The notes beneath the pieces were generated by a model. The model was not told the DNA's origin. It saw only the letters and a list, made by a program, of their open reading frames with translations, and did not search any database. Below are positions 18,486 through 29,920 of a DNA stretch of 64,000 nt, piece after piece. The stretch is from Mycoplana dimorpha (lineage in GTDB: Bacteria > Pseudomonadota > Alphaproteobacteria > Rhizobiales > Rhizobiaceae): NCBI RefSeq assembly GCF_003046475.1, contig NZ_PZZZ01000009.1, forward strand, positions 1 through 64,000, read 5' to 3'. Each line of letters opens with the position of its first letter. Position 1 is the stretch's first letter. Made by a program: the position numbers and the translations under genes.

Positions 18486-19190
18486 TTGGCCGGTATCGGC
18501 AGTCCGACTGACTTTCTCAGCAACCGGGTTCTCGCCTCGTTGCCACCGGACGCGCGCGCTCTCATCCTCCGCCGAGCCAAAATGCACCGCATGCAGAACG
18601 GCGATGTCGTCGTCGACGACAGCACACCGCTGACCCATGCGATATTCCCGCTCGATTGCATCATCTCCTTCATCGCCGAATTTCCCGGACACAGGAGCGT
18701 CGAGAAGGCCTCCGTCGGAGCCGAGGGTTATCTTGGTTTTTCCCTGGCAATGAACGGCAAGGCGCCGCCGGGCAAGGTGGTCGTGCAGGTTCCCGGAAAC
18801 GCGCTGTGGCTCGCCGCGGACGACTTCAGGCTGGCGCTGCGGCAGGACCACAGCGTTCGGTCGACGATGCTGCACTATGCCAATTCCCTGATCGTCCAGC
18901 TGATGGATACCGCCGCCTGCAACAGCCTGCACACCGCCGAACAGCGGGTCTCCCGCTGGCTTCTGCAGGCCCGTGACCGGGTCGGCCGAAACGAATTCCA
19001 TGTAACCCAGGAAGCGCTTTCGCAACTGCTCGCCCTGCGCAGGGCGACGGTCAACGTCGTCTGCAGCGACCTGATGAACACAGGCGCGATCGCCTATAAT
19101 CGCGGGCACCTCACCGTCACAGACCCGAACGCCCTGCATGCCCGTAGTTGCCCCTGTTACGACCGGATCCGTCAGGCAACGGAATGCTGA
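18486..19190 (+). CDS. Crp/Fnr-family transcriptional regulator
   Basis: A 234-aa protein: cyclic-nucleotide-binding-like beta barrel (about residues 25-145) and a C-terminal Crp-type HTH (about 150-220; RVSRWLLQARDRVG, VTQEALSQLLALRRATVN). No N-terminal Cys cluster, so it is not an FNR oxygen sensor. The TTG start at 18486 is chosen because no upstream ATG is in frame; GGGGCG precedes it. Such rhizobial regulators are often stress linked; targets unknown. Confidence 0.8.
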   Translation: MAGIGSPTDFLSNRVLASLPPDARALILRRAKMHRMQNGDVVVDDSTPLTHAIFPLDCIISFIAEFPGHRSVEKASVGAEGYLGFSLAMNGKAPPGKVVVQVPGNALWLAADDFRLALRQDHSVRSTMLHYANSLIVQLMDTAACNSLHTAEQRVSRWLLQARDRVGRNEFHVTQEALSQLLALRRATVNVVCSDLMNTGAIAYNRGHLTVTDPNALHARSCPCYDRIRQATEC

Positions 19191-19237
19191 AGTGGCGCCG
19201 ACTGCAGCCGGCGGTCATCGGCGGCTGCGGTCTGCGC

Positions 19238-20761
19238 TCACGCGGCATGGAGGGGCTTGCGTCCTTCAAGGCCTCGTGACGCGGCCGGGCCTTCGGTGCT
19301 GTCTCGAAAACCGGAAATGACCTCCGCGAGCGCCTCTGCTTCCGAAGCCAGTGACCTGCTTGCCGCGGCATTCTCCTCGATCTCGGCAGCATTTCTTTGC
19401 GTGGCGTCATCAATCTGGCTGGTCGCGACGGAGATTTCGGCGATGCTTGCGGCTTGCGCGCGGGCCGACTGGGCAATGCCGTGAACGAGATCCCCCGTGC
19501 GGCGGATGGCGTCGGCAATTCCGGTCAACTGGGCCTGCGTTTCGCCGACCAGGTCGACGCCGGCGGAAATGCTTTCCGAGTTTGCCTGTATGAGGCCGGC
19601 GATTTCTCTCGCCGCGTCCGCCGACCGTTGCGCCAGCGAGCGAATTTCACTTGCGACCACCGCGAAGCCCTTGCCGGCCTCGCCGGCCCGCGCGGCCTCC
19701 ACGCTGGCATTGAGCGCGAGAAGATTGGTCTGTGCGGCAATCTTGTCGATGACCGAGATGATGCTCGTCACCTTCGCCGACGAGGCATCGACGTCGCGGA
19801 TCGCATCCGCCGTCCGCTGTGCGATCGAGACGCCCTGTTCCGCCGCCTCGACCACGCCGGAAACCGTGCGGCTTGCATCCTGCGCCCTATCCGCCGTGCT
19901 CTCGATCGCGGCGGCCAGTTCCCGGACCGCGGCGACGGTTTCCTCCAGTGCGGCCGCCTGCCGCTCACACTGGCGGTTTGCGTTTTCCGACGCCGTGGCA
20001 ATTTCGATCGAACCGGACCGAACGTTTGCCGCGGCCTCGCGCACCGAGGCAATCACGCGCCGGAGGCTGGCGACCGCTTCGTTGAACCCATGGACCAGCC
20101 GCTCCGATTTCTCGGACACCTTGGGATCGACCGACACTCCGAGATCGCCGTCGGCGAGCCGCAACAGTGCGGCGGCCACCTGATCCAGTGACTCGATCTG
20201 TTGCTGCTCCGCCTTGAGACGTTGCTCCTCGAGATTGTCGAGATAGACGGAGATTGCGAGTTCCATGTCGAGCATTGCCGCCTTGACGAGAACGACGACC
20301 TCGCTCGCCAGTTCGTCCTGCGGCGGTGGCGTGCGGCCCCTTGCGATCCCAAACCGCGATTTGGGTTTCTGCGTCTGGCGGGCTTGAAACAGCCCCGCGA
20401 GCAGCCGCTCCATCAGGAGCGCGTAGCCGCCGATGTACCAGCGGGGTTCCAAGCCGATCCGGGCGTGTACCGAGCCGACGGTGCGGACCGCCTCCAGGTA
20501 GTCGCGACCGTACTCTCCGCCCAGGATCATCGCCCAATGCTGCTTCTGCCTGCTCCCGGCGCGCGCCACCGCGGCGTCGTCGCCGAAAAAGACACGCGTC
20601 TGAGGCGTGGCGCGGATTTTCTGGTAGAAGGCCGCCAGCGCGGCATCCATGTTCGCCATGACAACCGGCGCAGTTTGCCTGAGGATGTCGCTCTCGTCGG
20701 GCCCAAGGCCGACAAAAGCCAGTCGTTCGCTGATCTCTTCCTGGTCTCTCCGCCCGTCCAT
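19238..20761 (-). CDS. Soluble globin-coupled methyl-accepting chemotaxis protein
   Basis: A 507-aa cytoplasmic chemoreceptor. The sensor globin (about residues 10-160) has the proximal heme ligand His99 in [18 protein letters not shown], the HemAT/GCS signature. A linker coiled coil and HAMP-like segment lead to the MCP signalling domain, whose hairpin tip reads [20 protein letters not shown]. No transmembrane segments and no CheR-docking pentapeptide at the C-terminus. Probably an O2/redox aerotaxis receptor or a non-motility signalling protein. No che genes are nearby. ATG 20761 follows GGGGGCGGA; an in-frame start 19 codons upstream is possible. Confidence 0.88.
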   Translation of the reverse strand: MDGRRDQEEISERLAFVGLGPDESDILRQTAPVVMANMDAALAAFYQKIRATPQTRVFFGDDAAVARAGSRQKQHWAMILGGEYGRDYLEAVRTVGSVHARIGLEPRWYIGGYALLMERLLAGLFQARQTQKPKSRFGIARGRTPPPQDELASEVVVLVKAAMLDMELAISVYLDNLEEQRLKAEQQQIESLDQVAAALLRLADGDLGVSVDPKVSEKSERLVHGFNEAVASLRRVIASVREAAANVRSGSIEIATASENANRQCERQAAALEETVAAVRELAAAIESTADRAQDASRTVSGVVEAAEQGVSIAQRTADAIRDVDASSAKVTSIISVIDKIAAQTNLLALNASVEAARAGEAGKGFAVVASEIRSLAQRSADAAREIAGLIQANSESISAGVDLVGETQAQLTGIADAIRRTGDLVHGIAQSARAQAASIAEISVATSQIDDATQRNAAEIEENAAASRSLASEAEALAEVISGFRDSTEGPAASRGLEGRKPLHAA

Positions 20762-20825
20762 ACGTCCGCCCCCAAAGCAAATATGCACGCTACCGTTCGT
20801 ACGATAACGCTCATACACGTATTAA

Positions 20826-22799
<1,974 letters not shown>

Positions 22800-22839
22800 C
22801 CAGCGCGCCCTTTCCGTCTCCCAGGGTGGAAAGTGGGGC

Positions 22840-22864
22840 GGAACCTAACGAGCCGCACGGCGTT
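22840..22864 (+). promoter_or_regulatory. EcfG/RpoE2-type promoter (GGAAC-N16-CGTT)
   Basis: GGAAC at 22840-22844 and CGTT at 22861-22864 with a 16-bp spacer, 38 bp before the HD-protein ATG at 22903. Confidence 0.72.
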
Positions 22865-22902
22865 CGCAAATCACAAATCAATTGATGGCATCGGGTGCAG
22901 GC

Positions 22903-23331
22903 ATGAACACCAGTGATATACTCGTCCGGGCGATCGAGATTGCCCGGACGGCGCACCAGGGACAATTGGACAAGACCGGGCAGCCGTATTTCGGCCATTG
23001 CCAGCGCGTCGCCCAGGACGTCGATACAGCTGAAGAAAAGGTGGTCGCCTATCTGCACGACGTCGTTGAAAAGACGCGCGCGTGGTCGTTCGAGCGACTG
23101 GAGAAGGAAGGCTTTCCCTCGCCTATCGTGCACGCGGTTCGATCGCTGACGCGGGCCCCCGGTGAAGATGAGCCACATTTCGTCTGCCGGGCCATGGCCG
23201 ACCCGCTGGCCCGCTCGGTGAAGTTGGCCGATCTCCACGACAATCTTGTGCAAGTCATGCAGGTGGGCGGCGATACCAGCAAACTGACCCGCAGCCTTGA
23301 TATTGCACGGAGAGCCGCCGCTGCGGCTTAG
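22903..23331 (+). CDS. Stand-alone HD-domain protein related to (p)ppGpp hydrolases
   Basis: A 142-aa protein formed of one HD domain like the hydrolase half of RelA/SpoT or Mesh1-type small hydrolases. Metal ligands are conserved: His32 (FGHCQRVA), His52-Asp53 (YLHDVVE) and Asp110 (VKLADLHDN). In SpoT hydrolases the motif continues HDVVED, where Glu and Asp are both catalytic; here it is HDVVEK (Glu56, Lys57). It may therefore have reduced or different activity. ATG 22903 is uncertain; an ATG at 22885 is in frame. Preceded by an EcfG-type promoter. Confidence 0.75.
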   Translation: MNTSDILVRAIEIARTAHQGQLDKTGQPYFGHCQRVAQDVDTAEEKVVAYLHDVVEKTRAWSFERLEKEGFPSPIVHAVRSLTRAPGEDEPHFVCRAMADPLARSVKLADLHDNLVQVMQVGGDTSKLTRSLDIARRAAAAA

Positions 23332-23345
23332 TGCGCCAGCCTGAT

Positions 23346-23825
23346 CTAATGGTCCTCTAACCGCACGCCGTTCTTCGGCTCCCCAGCGGCGTTCTTTGGC
23401 TCATCGGAAGGCACCGGCTGAACGCCCGCGGCGGTGTCCGCAATGTGGAGCGGGTCGACGTGCTCGCCCTCGGCCTTCTGCTCCGCCCGCTCGGCGAGCG
23501 CCTGGCTGAGCCGCCGGAGTTCGTGCTCCTCCAGCCGCTCGACCCCGACAAACCGGTTTTCCGCGACCTTGCTGGTGAGGATCAGTTCGTCCAGCTTTGC
23601 CTGGAGCGCCTTGCCGTCCCGATTTTGCGTATTTTGCAGGATGAAGACCATCAGAAAGGTTATGATGGTCGTCGAGGTGTTTATCACGAGCTGCCAATTC
23701 TCCGAGTAGTCGAAAAACGGTCCCGCTATGGCCCAGATGACCACGCCGGCAACGGCAAGGATGAAGGTTGTAGGCCTGCCGGCCAACTCCGCAACGCGAT
23801 TGGAAAAGGCGGTGAATATATGCAT
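23346..23825 (-). CDS. Low-affinity iron permease (Fet4-like) family protein
   Basis: A 159-aa protein with two predicted membrane helices (about residues 20-40 and 46-66: FILAVAGVVIWAIAGPFF, TSTTIITFLMVFILQNTQN) followed by a cytoplasmic coiled-coil-like segment (DGKALQAKLDELIL) and a disordered tail. This is the bacterial low-affinity iron permease/DUF-type family; actual iron transport by the short bacterial forms is uncertain. GGGAG precedes the ATG. Convergent with the HD gene. Confidence 0.8.
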   Translation of the reverse strand: MHIFTAFSNRVAELAGRPTTFILAVAGVVIWAIAGPFFDYSENWQLVINTSTTIITFLMVFILQNTQNRDGKALQAKLDELILTSKVAENRFVGVERLEEHELRRLSQALAERAEQKAEGEHVDPLHIADTAAGVQPVPSDEPKNAAGEPKNGVRLEDH

Positions 23826-23860
23826 CGCCGGTACACTCCCTTGGACGTCGTAATGCCGTG

Positions 23861-23918
23861 AAGCCTCGCCGAAAGAACTTTCCTTCGGCGGAAAAGTTTC
23901 ACGATCAAGACGAGGCTT
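23861..23918. repeat. Nested inverted repeats upstream of prkA
   Basis: Outer arms AAGCCTCG (23861-23868) and CGAGGCTT (23911-23918) enclose an inner hairpin CGCCGAA (23867-23873)/TTCGGCG (23884-23890). An alternative inner stem AACTTTCC/GGAAAAGTT shares bases with it, so two folds are mutually exclusive. It lies between the iron-permease-like gene and the prkA promoter. Apart from this and the EcfG-type promoter, the 293-bp gap shows no gene. Confidence 0.45.
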
Positions 23919-24026
23919 GACGGAGTGCCTGGCGGAGAGGCCGGGCTAGCTGGCGCGGCGTCTGACAGAGCTCCCCTGAACGGCTGTGCAATCACGCAAA
24001 TCGCCCAAGATGCCAATTTCGTGAAG

Positions 24027-24051
24027 GGAACTTTGATCCAAGGATTTCGTT
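24027..24051 (+). promoter_or_regulatory. EcfG/RpoE2-type promoter of the prkA operon (GGAAC-N16-CGTT)
   Basis: GGAAC at 24027-24031 and CGTT at 24048-24051, spacer 16 bp, 67 bp before the prkA ATG. Confidence 0.72.
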
Positions 24052-24118
24052 TTCCTGTATAATGATTTCGAAGCCAAACATTCCATACGACCACAGCGGC
24101 TTGTCGTAGGAGACGACC

Positions 24119-26068
24119 ATGCAACGGGGTGAATCCGACGTCTTCAACCTCTTCTCTGAGATTTACTCCAGCACTGCGCGTGAGGAGATGAGTCTTCAGG
24201 AATATCTGCTCGCGTGCCGTGACGACAAAAGCATGTACGCCACTGCGCAGGAACGGATGGTCGACGCGATCGGCGAGCCAACCCTTATCGACACGAGCGC
24301 GGACGAACGGCTCGGGCGCATCTATTCCAACCGCACCATCAAGGTCTATCCGACCTTCTCCGATTTCTACGGCATGGAGGACACGATCGAGCGGATCGTC
24401 GGGTATTTCCGCTATGCGGCACAGGGCCTCGAGGAGCGCAAGCAGATCCTCTACCTGCTCGGCCCGGTCGGCGGCGGCAAGTCCTCGCTGGCCGAGCGCC
24501 TGAAGAAGCTGATGGAGCTGCGGCCGATCTATACGCTCATGGTCGACGGCAAGGTCAGCCCGATCTTTGAATCGCCGCTCGGCCTCTTCCATCCCGAGCG
24601 CATGGCCGACCTTCTCGAGGACAAGTACGGGATCGCGCGGCGGCGTCTGACCGGTCTGATCTCGCCCTGGGCGGCCAAACGGCTGGACGAAGTCGGCGGA
24701 GACATCTCGAAGTTCAGCGTCGTCAAGCTGGTGCCGTCGCGGCTGCGCCAGATCGCCATCGCCAAGACCGAGCCCGGGGATGAGAACAACCAGGATGTTT
24801 CATCGCTCGTAGGCAAGGTCGACATCAGGCAGCTCGAACACTACAGCCAGGCCGATCCAGACGCGTATTCCTATTCGGGTGGCCTCAACCGCACGACGCA
24901 GGGCCTCCTGGAATTCGTCGAGATGTTCAAGGCGCCGATCAAGGTGCTGCATCCGTTGCTGACGGCGACGCAGGAGGGCAACTACAACGGCACCGAGAAC
25001 TTCGGTGGTTTCCCCTACCAGGGCATGGTGCTTGCCCATTCGAACGAGTCGGAGTGGCTGCAGTTCAAGAACAACAAGAACAACGAAGCCTTCCTGGACC
25101 GCATTCTGGTGGTGAAGGTGCCCTATTGCCTGCGCGTCACCGAAGAGCGGCAGATCTACGAGAAGCTGCTGCGCGAAAGCGAGCTCGCCAACAATCCGTG
25201 TGCGCCGGAAGTGCTGGAAAACCTCAGCCGCTTCACCGTTTCGACGCGGCTGGCGCCGCACGAGAATTCGCCGCTCTACACCAAGATGAGGGTCTATGAC
25301 GGCGAGAACCTCAAGGACATCGATCCTAAGGCGAAGTCGGTGCAGGAATACCGCGACGCCGCCGGCGTCGACGAGGGCATGACCGGGGTAAGCACCCGCT
25401 TCGCCTTCAAGGTTCTGTCGGAGACCTTCAACTACGATACCAAGGAGGTGGCAGCCGATCCGGTTCACCTGATGTACATCCTCGAACAGGCGATCAAGCG
25501 GGAGCAATTCCCCAAGGAAACGGAAGCCGCCTATCTCGACTTCATCCGCTCGGAGCTCGCCACCCGCTATGCCGAGTTCATTGGGCACGAAATCCAGAAG
25601 GCCTACCTCGAATCCTACAGCGAATACGGGCAGAACCTGTTCGACCGCTACATCGCCTATGCCGATGCTTGGCTGGAGGATCAGGACTTCAAGGATCCGG
25701 ATACCGGGCAGATCCTCAACCGGCAGATCCTCGACAGCGAGCTGTCGCAGATCGAAAAGCCGGCCGGCATCGCCAATCCGAAGGACTTCCGCAACGAGGT
25801 CGTGAAGTTCACCCTCCGCGCCCGTGCCCGGAACGGCGGAAAGAACCCCTCATGGACCAGCTACGAGAAGCTGCGCGAAGTAATCGAAAAGCGGATGTTC
25901 GGCCAGGTCGAGGACCTTCTGCCGGTTATCAGCTTCGGCTCCAAGAAGGACAGTGCCACCGAGAAGCAGCACGCCGAGTTCATCCACCGCATGATCGAGC
26001 GCGGCTATACGAAGAGGCAGGTCCGACGGCTCGTCGACTGGTACATGCGTGTGAACAAGGCCGGCTGA
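24119..26068 (+). CDS. prkA: PrkA-family AAA+ serine protein kinase (YeaG)
   Basis: A 649-aa cytoplasmic PrkA/YeaG protein. N-terminal AAA+ domain with Walker A-like LLGPVGGGKSSLAERLK (about residues 117-133) and the family segment VGKVDIRQLEHYSQADPDAY; the C-terminal PrkA kinase-like domain follows (about 400-640). Length matches E. coli YeaG (644). YeaG is stationary-phase and stress induced. First gene of a three-gene operon with yeaH and spoVR, 19 bp before yeaH. An EcfG-type promoter upstream agrees with stress control. Confidence 0.94.
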   Translation: MQRGESDVFNLFSEIYSSTAREEMSLQEYLLACRDDKSMYATAQERMVDAIGEPTLIDTSADERLGRIYSNRTIKVYPTFSDFYGMEDTIERIVGYFRYAAQGLEERKQILYLLGPVGGGKSSLAERLKKLMELRPIYTLMVDGKVSPIFESPLGLFHPERMADLLEDKYGIARRRLTGLISPWAAKRLDEVGGDISKFSVVKLVPSRLRQIAIAKTEPGDENNQDVSSLVGKVDIRQLEHYSQADPDAYSYSGGLNRTTQGLLEFVEMFKAPIKVLHPLLTATQEGNYNGTENFGGFPYQGMVLAHSNESEWLQFKNNKNNEAFLDRILVVKVPYCLRVTEERQIYEKLLRESELANNPCAPEVLENLSRFTVSTRLAPHENSPLYTKMRVYDGENLKDIDPKAKSVQEYRDAAGVDEGMTGVSTRFAFKVLSETFNYDTKEVAADPVHLMYILEQAIKREQFPKETEAAYLDFIRSELATRYAEFIGHEIQKAYLESYSEYGQNLFDRYIAYADAWLEDQDFKDPDTGQILNRQILDSELSQIEKPAGIANPKDFRNEVVKFTLRARARNGGKNPSWTSYEKLREVIEKRMFGQVEDLLPVISFGSKKDSATEKQHAEFIHRMIERGYTKRQVRRLVDWYMRVNKAG

Positions 26069-26087
26069 GGCGCTCCGAGGGGGCTAC

Positions 26088-27398
26088 ATGGCGAATTTCA
26101 TCGACCGGCGCCTGAACCCGAAAGACAAGAGCATCGGAAACCGGCAGCGTTTCCTGCGCAGGGCGCGGGAGGAGCTGAAGCGGGCAGTCAAGGAGCAGGT
26201 GAAATCGGTCGGGATCGCCGATGTCGGGGTTGGGCAGAAAGTTTCCATGCCCACCCGCGGTGTCAGCGAACCGACCTTCCAGCCCGCCGCCGATACCGGC
26301 GACCGGGAGCGGGTTCTGCCGGGAAATCGCGAATTCATGCCGGGTGACCGGCTGCGCAAGCCGCAAGGCGGCGGTGGCGGCGGCAAAGCCGGCGCCGGCA
26401 CCGGCGAAGATGAGGACGACTTCCAGTTCGTGCTGTCCCGCGCCGAGGTGCTGGACCTGTTCTTCGAAGACCTCGAGCTTCCCGACATGGTCAAGCTGTC
26501 GCTGAAGGAAACGATGACCTTCAAGCCGCGGCGCGCCGGGTTCGCCATCACCGGCTCTCCGACCAACATCAACATCGGCCGGACGATGCGCAACAGCCAG
26601 GGCCGGCGCATCGCGCTGCGACGCCCGAAGCAGTCCGAGATCGATGCCTTGCTTGAGGAGCTCGCCGAACTGGAGAAGAAGCCCGGTCGCCAGGCGTCGG
26701 AACGTATCGCAATGCTGAAGGCGGAACTGGACCGGCTGGAGCGGCGCCGCCGGCGGGTTCCGTTCATCGATACCGTCGACATCCGCTTCAACCGCTTCGA
26801 GCAGCAGCCGCTTCCGAACGCGAGTGCGGTGATGTTCTGCCTCATGGACGTCTCCGCCTCGATGGGGGAGCGCGAGAAGGACCTCGCCAAGCGCTTCTTC
26901 GTGCTGCTGCACCTGTTCCTCAAGCGGCGCTACGAACGCATCGAGATCGTCTTCATCCGCCACACCGACGAGGCGCGGGAGGTGGACGAGGAGACCTTCT
27001 TCTACAGCACCCAGAGCGGCGGCACGATGGTCTCCACGGCTCTGGCCGAAATGTTGCAGGTGATCGAGGAGCGCTATCCCCCCAGCGACTGGAACATCTA
27101 TGCCGCCCAGGCCTCGGACGGCGACAACATCTCCGGCGATTCGGAACGCTGCGTCAGGCTCCTGAGCCGGGTGATGCAGCTCTGCCAGTATTACGCCTAT
27201 GTCGAAATCATCGACGAGCGGGAAAGCGAGATCTTTGCCCGCACCGACAACGGCACCTCGCTCTGGCGAGCCTACCGCACCATCGACGGCGAATGGCCAA
27301 ATTTCCAGATGACCCGAATCGCCAAGCCGGCTGACATCTATCCCGTCTTCCGCAAGCTCTTCGCCAGACAGTCCCAATCCCGCCAGCTACGCAAGTGA
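26088..27398 (+). CDS. yeaH: YeaH/YhbH family protein (DUF444, VWA-like)
   Basis: A 436-aa protein of the YeaH/YhbH family, which always accompanies PrkA. The N-terminus MANFIDRRLNPKDKSIGNRQ is diagnostic; a Gly-rich stretch at about 88-105 is flexible; the C-terminal half has a MIDAS-like FCLMDVSASMGEREKDL and SGGTMVSTAL, as in von Willebrand A folds. The partner function is unknown. 14 bp separate it from spoVR. Confidence 0.92.
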   Translation: MANFIDRRLNPKDKSIGNRQRFLRRAREELKRAVKEQVKSVGIADVGVGQKVSMPTRGVSEPTFQPAADTGDRERVLPGNREFMPGDRLRKPQGGGGGGKAGAGTGEDEDDFQFVLSRAEVLDLFFEDLELPDMVKLSLKETMTFKPRRAGFAITGSPTNINIGRTMRNSQGRRIALRRPKQSEIDALLEELAELEKKPGRQASERIAMLKAELDRLERRRRRVPFIDTVDIRFNRFEQQPLPNASAVMFCLMDVSASMGEREKDLAKRFFVLLHLFLKRRYERIEIVFIRHTDEAREVDEETFFYSTQSGGTMVSTALAEMLQVIEERYPPSDWNIYAAQASDGDNISGDSERCVRLLSRVMQLCQYYAYVEIIDERESEIFARTDNGTSLWRAYRTIDGEWPNFQMTRIAKPADIYPVFRKLFARQSQSRQLRK

Positions 27399-27412
27399 GA
27401 GGGCAGAGCACG

Positions 27413-28954
27413 ATGACGAAGGGCGCCGGGCAACTCCTGTTCCAGAGTTCCGACTGGAACTTCGATACGCTCTCGCGCACCTATGACGCCATCGAGGCGA
27501 TCGCGCTCGGCGAGCTCAAGCTCGATGTCTATCCGAACCAGATGGAGATCATCTCCTCGGAGCAGATGCTGGACGCCTATTCCTCGGTCGGCATGCCGCT
27601 GATGTACCAGCACTGGTCGTTCGGCAAGCGCTTCGTCTTCGAAGACCACCTCTACCGCAAGGGCCGGCGCGGCCTCGCCTACGAGCTGGTGATCAATTCT
27701 AACCCCTGCATCGTCTACCTGATGGAAGAGAACACGATGGCAATGCAGGCGCTGGTGACCGCCCATGCCGCCTTCGGGCACAACCATTTTTTCAAGAACA
27801 ACTATCTCTTCCGGCAATGGACCGATGCGAGCGCCATCCTGAGCTACATGGAGTTCGCCAAGAAATACATCGCCAAATGCGAGGAGCGGCACGGGACGGC
27901 CGCCGTCGAGGCGATCCTTGATTCGGCGCATGCAATCATGGACCAAGGCGTCTTCCGATATCGCCGGCCGCCGCGCCTGTCCTCCGAAAGGGAGCGGGAG
28001 CGGGCACGCGAGCGGCTGGAGTACGAGGAACAGACCTTCAACGATCTGTGGCGGACCCTGCCGCGGACGACGGCGCATCACAATCGGGCGGAGGCGGAGC
28101 GCGACGCACGCGAGCGCAAGAAGGCACTGAACCTGCCCGAGGAAAACCTGCTCTACTTCCTCGAGAAGACCAGCCTGATCCTGGAGCCGTGGCAACGGGA
28201 ACTGCTGAGGATCGTGCGCGTGATCGCGCAGTACTTCTATCCGCAGCGGCAGACGAAGGTGATGAACGAGGGATGCGCGACCTTCGTCCATTACACCATC
28301 ATGAACCGGCTGTTTGACAAGGACCGCATCAGCGAGGGGGCGATGCTGGAGATCCTGCAAAGCCATTCCAACGTCGTGTTCCAGCCCGGCTTCGACGATC
28401 CGCGCTATTCCGGCATGAACCCCTATGCGCTCGGTTTTGCGATGATGCAGGACATCCAGCGGATCTGCACGGAGCCGACGGCGGAGGATCGCGACTGGTT
28501 TCCCGAGATTGCCGGCAATGGCGACTGGCGCTCGACGCTGCTCGACGCCTGGGCGAACCATCGCGACGAGTCCTTCATCCTGCAGTACCTGAGTCCGACG
28601 CTGATCCGAAAATTCCGGCTGTTCCTGCTGACCGACAGTGCCGGCGACAACTACCTGGAAGTCGCGTCCATCCACAACGAGCGCGGCTATCAGGCCGTGC
28701 GCGCCGCACTCGCCCGCAGCTACGACGTCGGCGCCAACCAGCAGGACATCCAGGTGATCGACGTGGACCTTCTCGGGGATCGCCAGTTGCGGCTGCAGCA
28801 CAATGTCAAGAACGGCGTTATGCTTGAGGAGGCAAGCCGCGACGCCACGCTGCGCCACATCCGCCACCTCTGGGGCTATGACGTCAGCCTGATCGGCCTC
28901 GACGCCGAAACCGGCGAGGAGCTCTACGAGTGCTCCACCGACGAGGACATGTAG
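27413..28954 (+). CDS. spoVR: SpoVR family protein (YcgB)
   Basis: A 513-aa SpoVR/YcgB protein of unknown biochemical role. Visible family segments: FQSSDWNFDTLSRTYDAIE, EDNHLYRKGRRG-like region near residue 80, AHAAFGHNHFFKNNYLF, and ATFVHYTIMNRLFDKD. In other bacteria it is co-expressed with prkA/yeaH under stress. ATG 27413 is chosen over an upstream GTG because AGAGGGC is well placed. Convergent with a J-domain gene 18 bp away. Confidence 0.92.
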   Translation: MTKGAGQLLFQSSDWNFDTLSRTYDAIEAIALGELKLDVYPNQMEIISSEQMLDAYSSVGMPLMYQHWSFGKRFVFEDHLYRKGRRGLAYELVINSNPCIVYLMEENTMAMQALVTAHAAFGHNHFFKNNYLFRQWTDASAILSYMEFAKKYIAKCEERHGTAAVEAILDSAHAIMDQGVFRYRRPPRLSSERERERARERLEYEEQTFNDLWRTLPRTTAHHNRAEAERDARERKKALNLPEENLLYFLEKTSLILEPWQRELLRIVRVIAQYFYPQRQTKVMNEGCATFVHYTIMNRLFDKDRISEGAMLEILQSHSNVVFQPGFDDPRYSGMNPYALGFAMMQDIQRICTEPTAEDRDWFPEIAGNGDWRSTLLDAWANHRDESFILQYLSPTLIRKFRLFLLTDSAGDNYLEVASIHNERGYQAVRAALARSYDVGANQQDIQVIDVDLLGDRQLRLQHNVKNGVMLEEASRDATLRHIRHLWGYDVSLIGLDAETGEELYECSTDEDM

Positions 28955-28972
28955 GCCCCGTCGACGTCACCC

Positions 28973-29560
28973 CTACTCGGCGGCGTTGCGGGTTTCGGTC
29001 TCGACCTCGACGTCGTAGGAATAGCCGTCGAGCATCCCGTAAGCCTGCTCGATGTCCTTGATCTGCGCCTCCGCCTTCGCGATCGCCTCGGCGATCGCCT
29101 CGCTGCGAGCCCGCAGCATGCTGCCGAAGACGTCCGTATTCGGGCGCTTGCCGACCCGGTCCATGTGGTTGCGGATGCGGGCGCGGTGGCGTTCCATCTC
29201 CATGATGTGGAACCGCGCGTTGACGATCTCGTTCGTCAGCTTGCGGCGGATCGAGGCGATCGGGTCGAAGCTGCCGGGCTCGCGCTCGTCGAGGATGACC
29301 TCGTTGATGAGCTTCTCCAGCACCATCAGGCCCTTGAGATCCTTGGTGTCGGCCAACTGGGGATCATAGCCGGTGTCGTCGAACACCTTTCGCCGCACCG
29401 GATCGAGCAGCAGCTCATAGGCGACCTTCAGCCGGCCGAAGGTATCGACGTCGCCGCCGGAGTCCGGATGGGCCGTCTTGGCGCGGCGCCGGTAGGCGGC
29501 CTTGATGGCCGCCGTGTTGGCGTCACGCGCCACACCGAGAATGTCATAGGGATCGATCAC
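28973..29560 (-). CDS. J-domain (DnaJ-like) protein
   Basis: A 195-aa protein with an N-terminal J domain (residues 2-65; DPYDILGVARDANTAAIKAA and the Hsp70-activating HPD in AKTAHPDSGG) and a mostly helical C-terminal region with no zinc finger or standard DnaJ C-domain. Probably a specialised DnaK co-chaperone. The start is GTG 29560, after GGGTGA; no suitable ATG is in frame. It is convergent with the prkA-yeaH-spoVR operon. Confidence 0.82.
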   Translation of the reverse strand: MIDPYDILGVARDANTAAIKAAYRRRAKTAHPDSGGDVDTFGRLKVAYELLLDPVRRKVFDDTGYDPQLADTKDLKGLMVLEKLINEVILDEREPGSFDPIASIRRKLTNEIVNARFHIMEMERHRARIRNHMDRVGKRPNTDVFGSMLRARSEAIAEAIAKAEAQIKDIEQAYGMLDGYSYDVEVETETRNAAE

Positions 29561-29920
29561 TGTTTCACCCGTCTCCGGCAAGTCCGACGTTGGCCCCGCT
29601 CTTTTCCTATAAGCTGCGGCCCTCCGCCTCAAGCCCCAGCTGGGGTCGTGCCCAACTCCGTGCGCGGCCGCCTTTTCGGGCCCGCGACAGTCACAGCGCA
29701 ATTCCGGCATTCCTGTGTTCACATCGGTGCCGTAGGGCGGCAATTCGGGTACAATCCACCGAAATTGCGACGCGGGCAACCGCGTGCCGCAGCCACAGAA
29801 TGGAGCACGCAGGCAGCGGTAGCATGCCTGCTGACAAGCAGTCCATCACGCGAATTCGATTTTACTCCGGCGGCCTCTCACAATAGTTTTTCCCCTCCAT
29901 CCGCGACGAGGAGAGAAACC

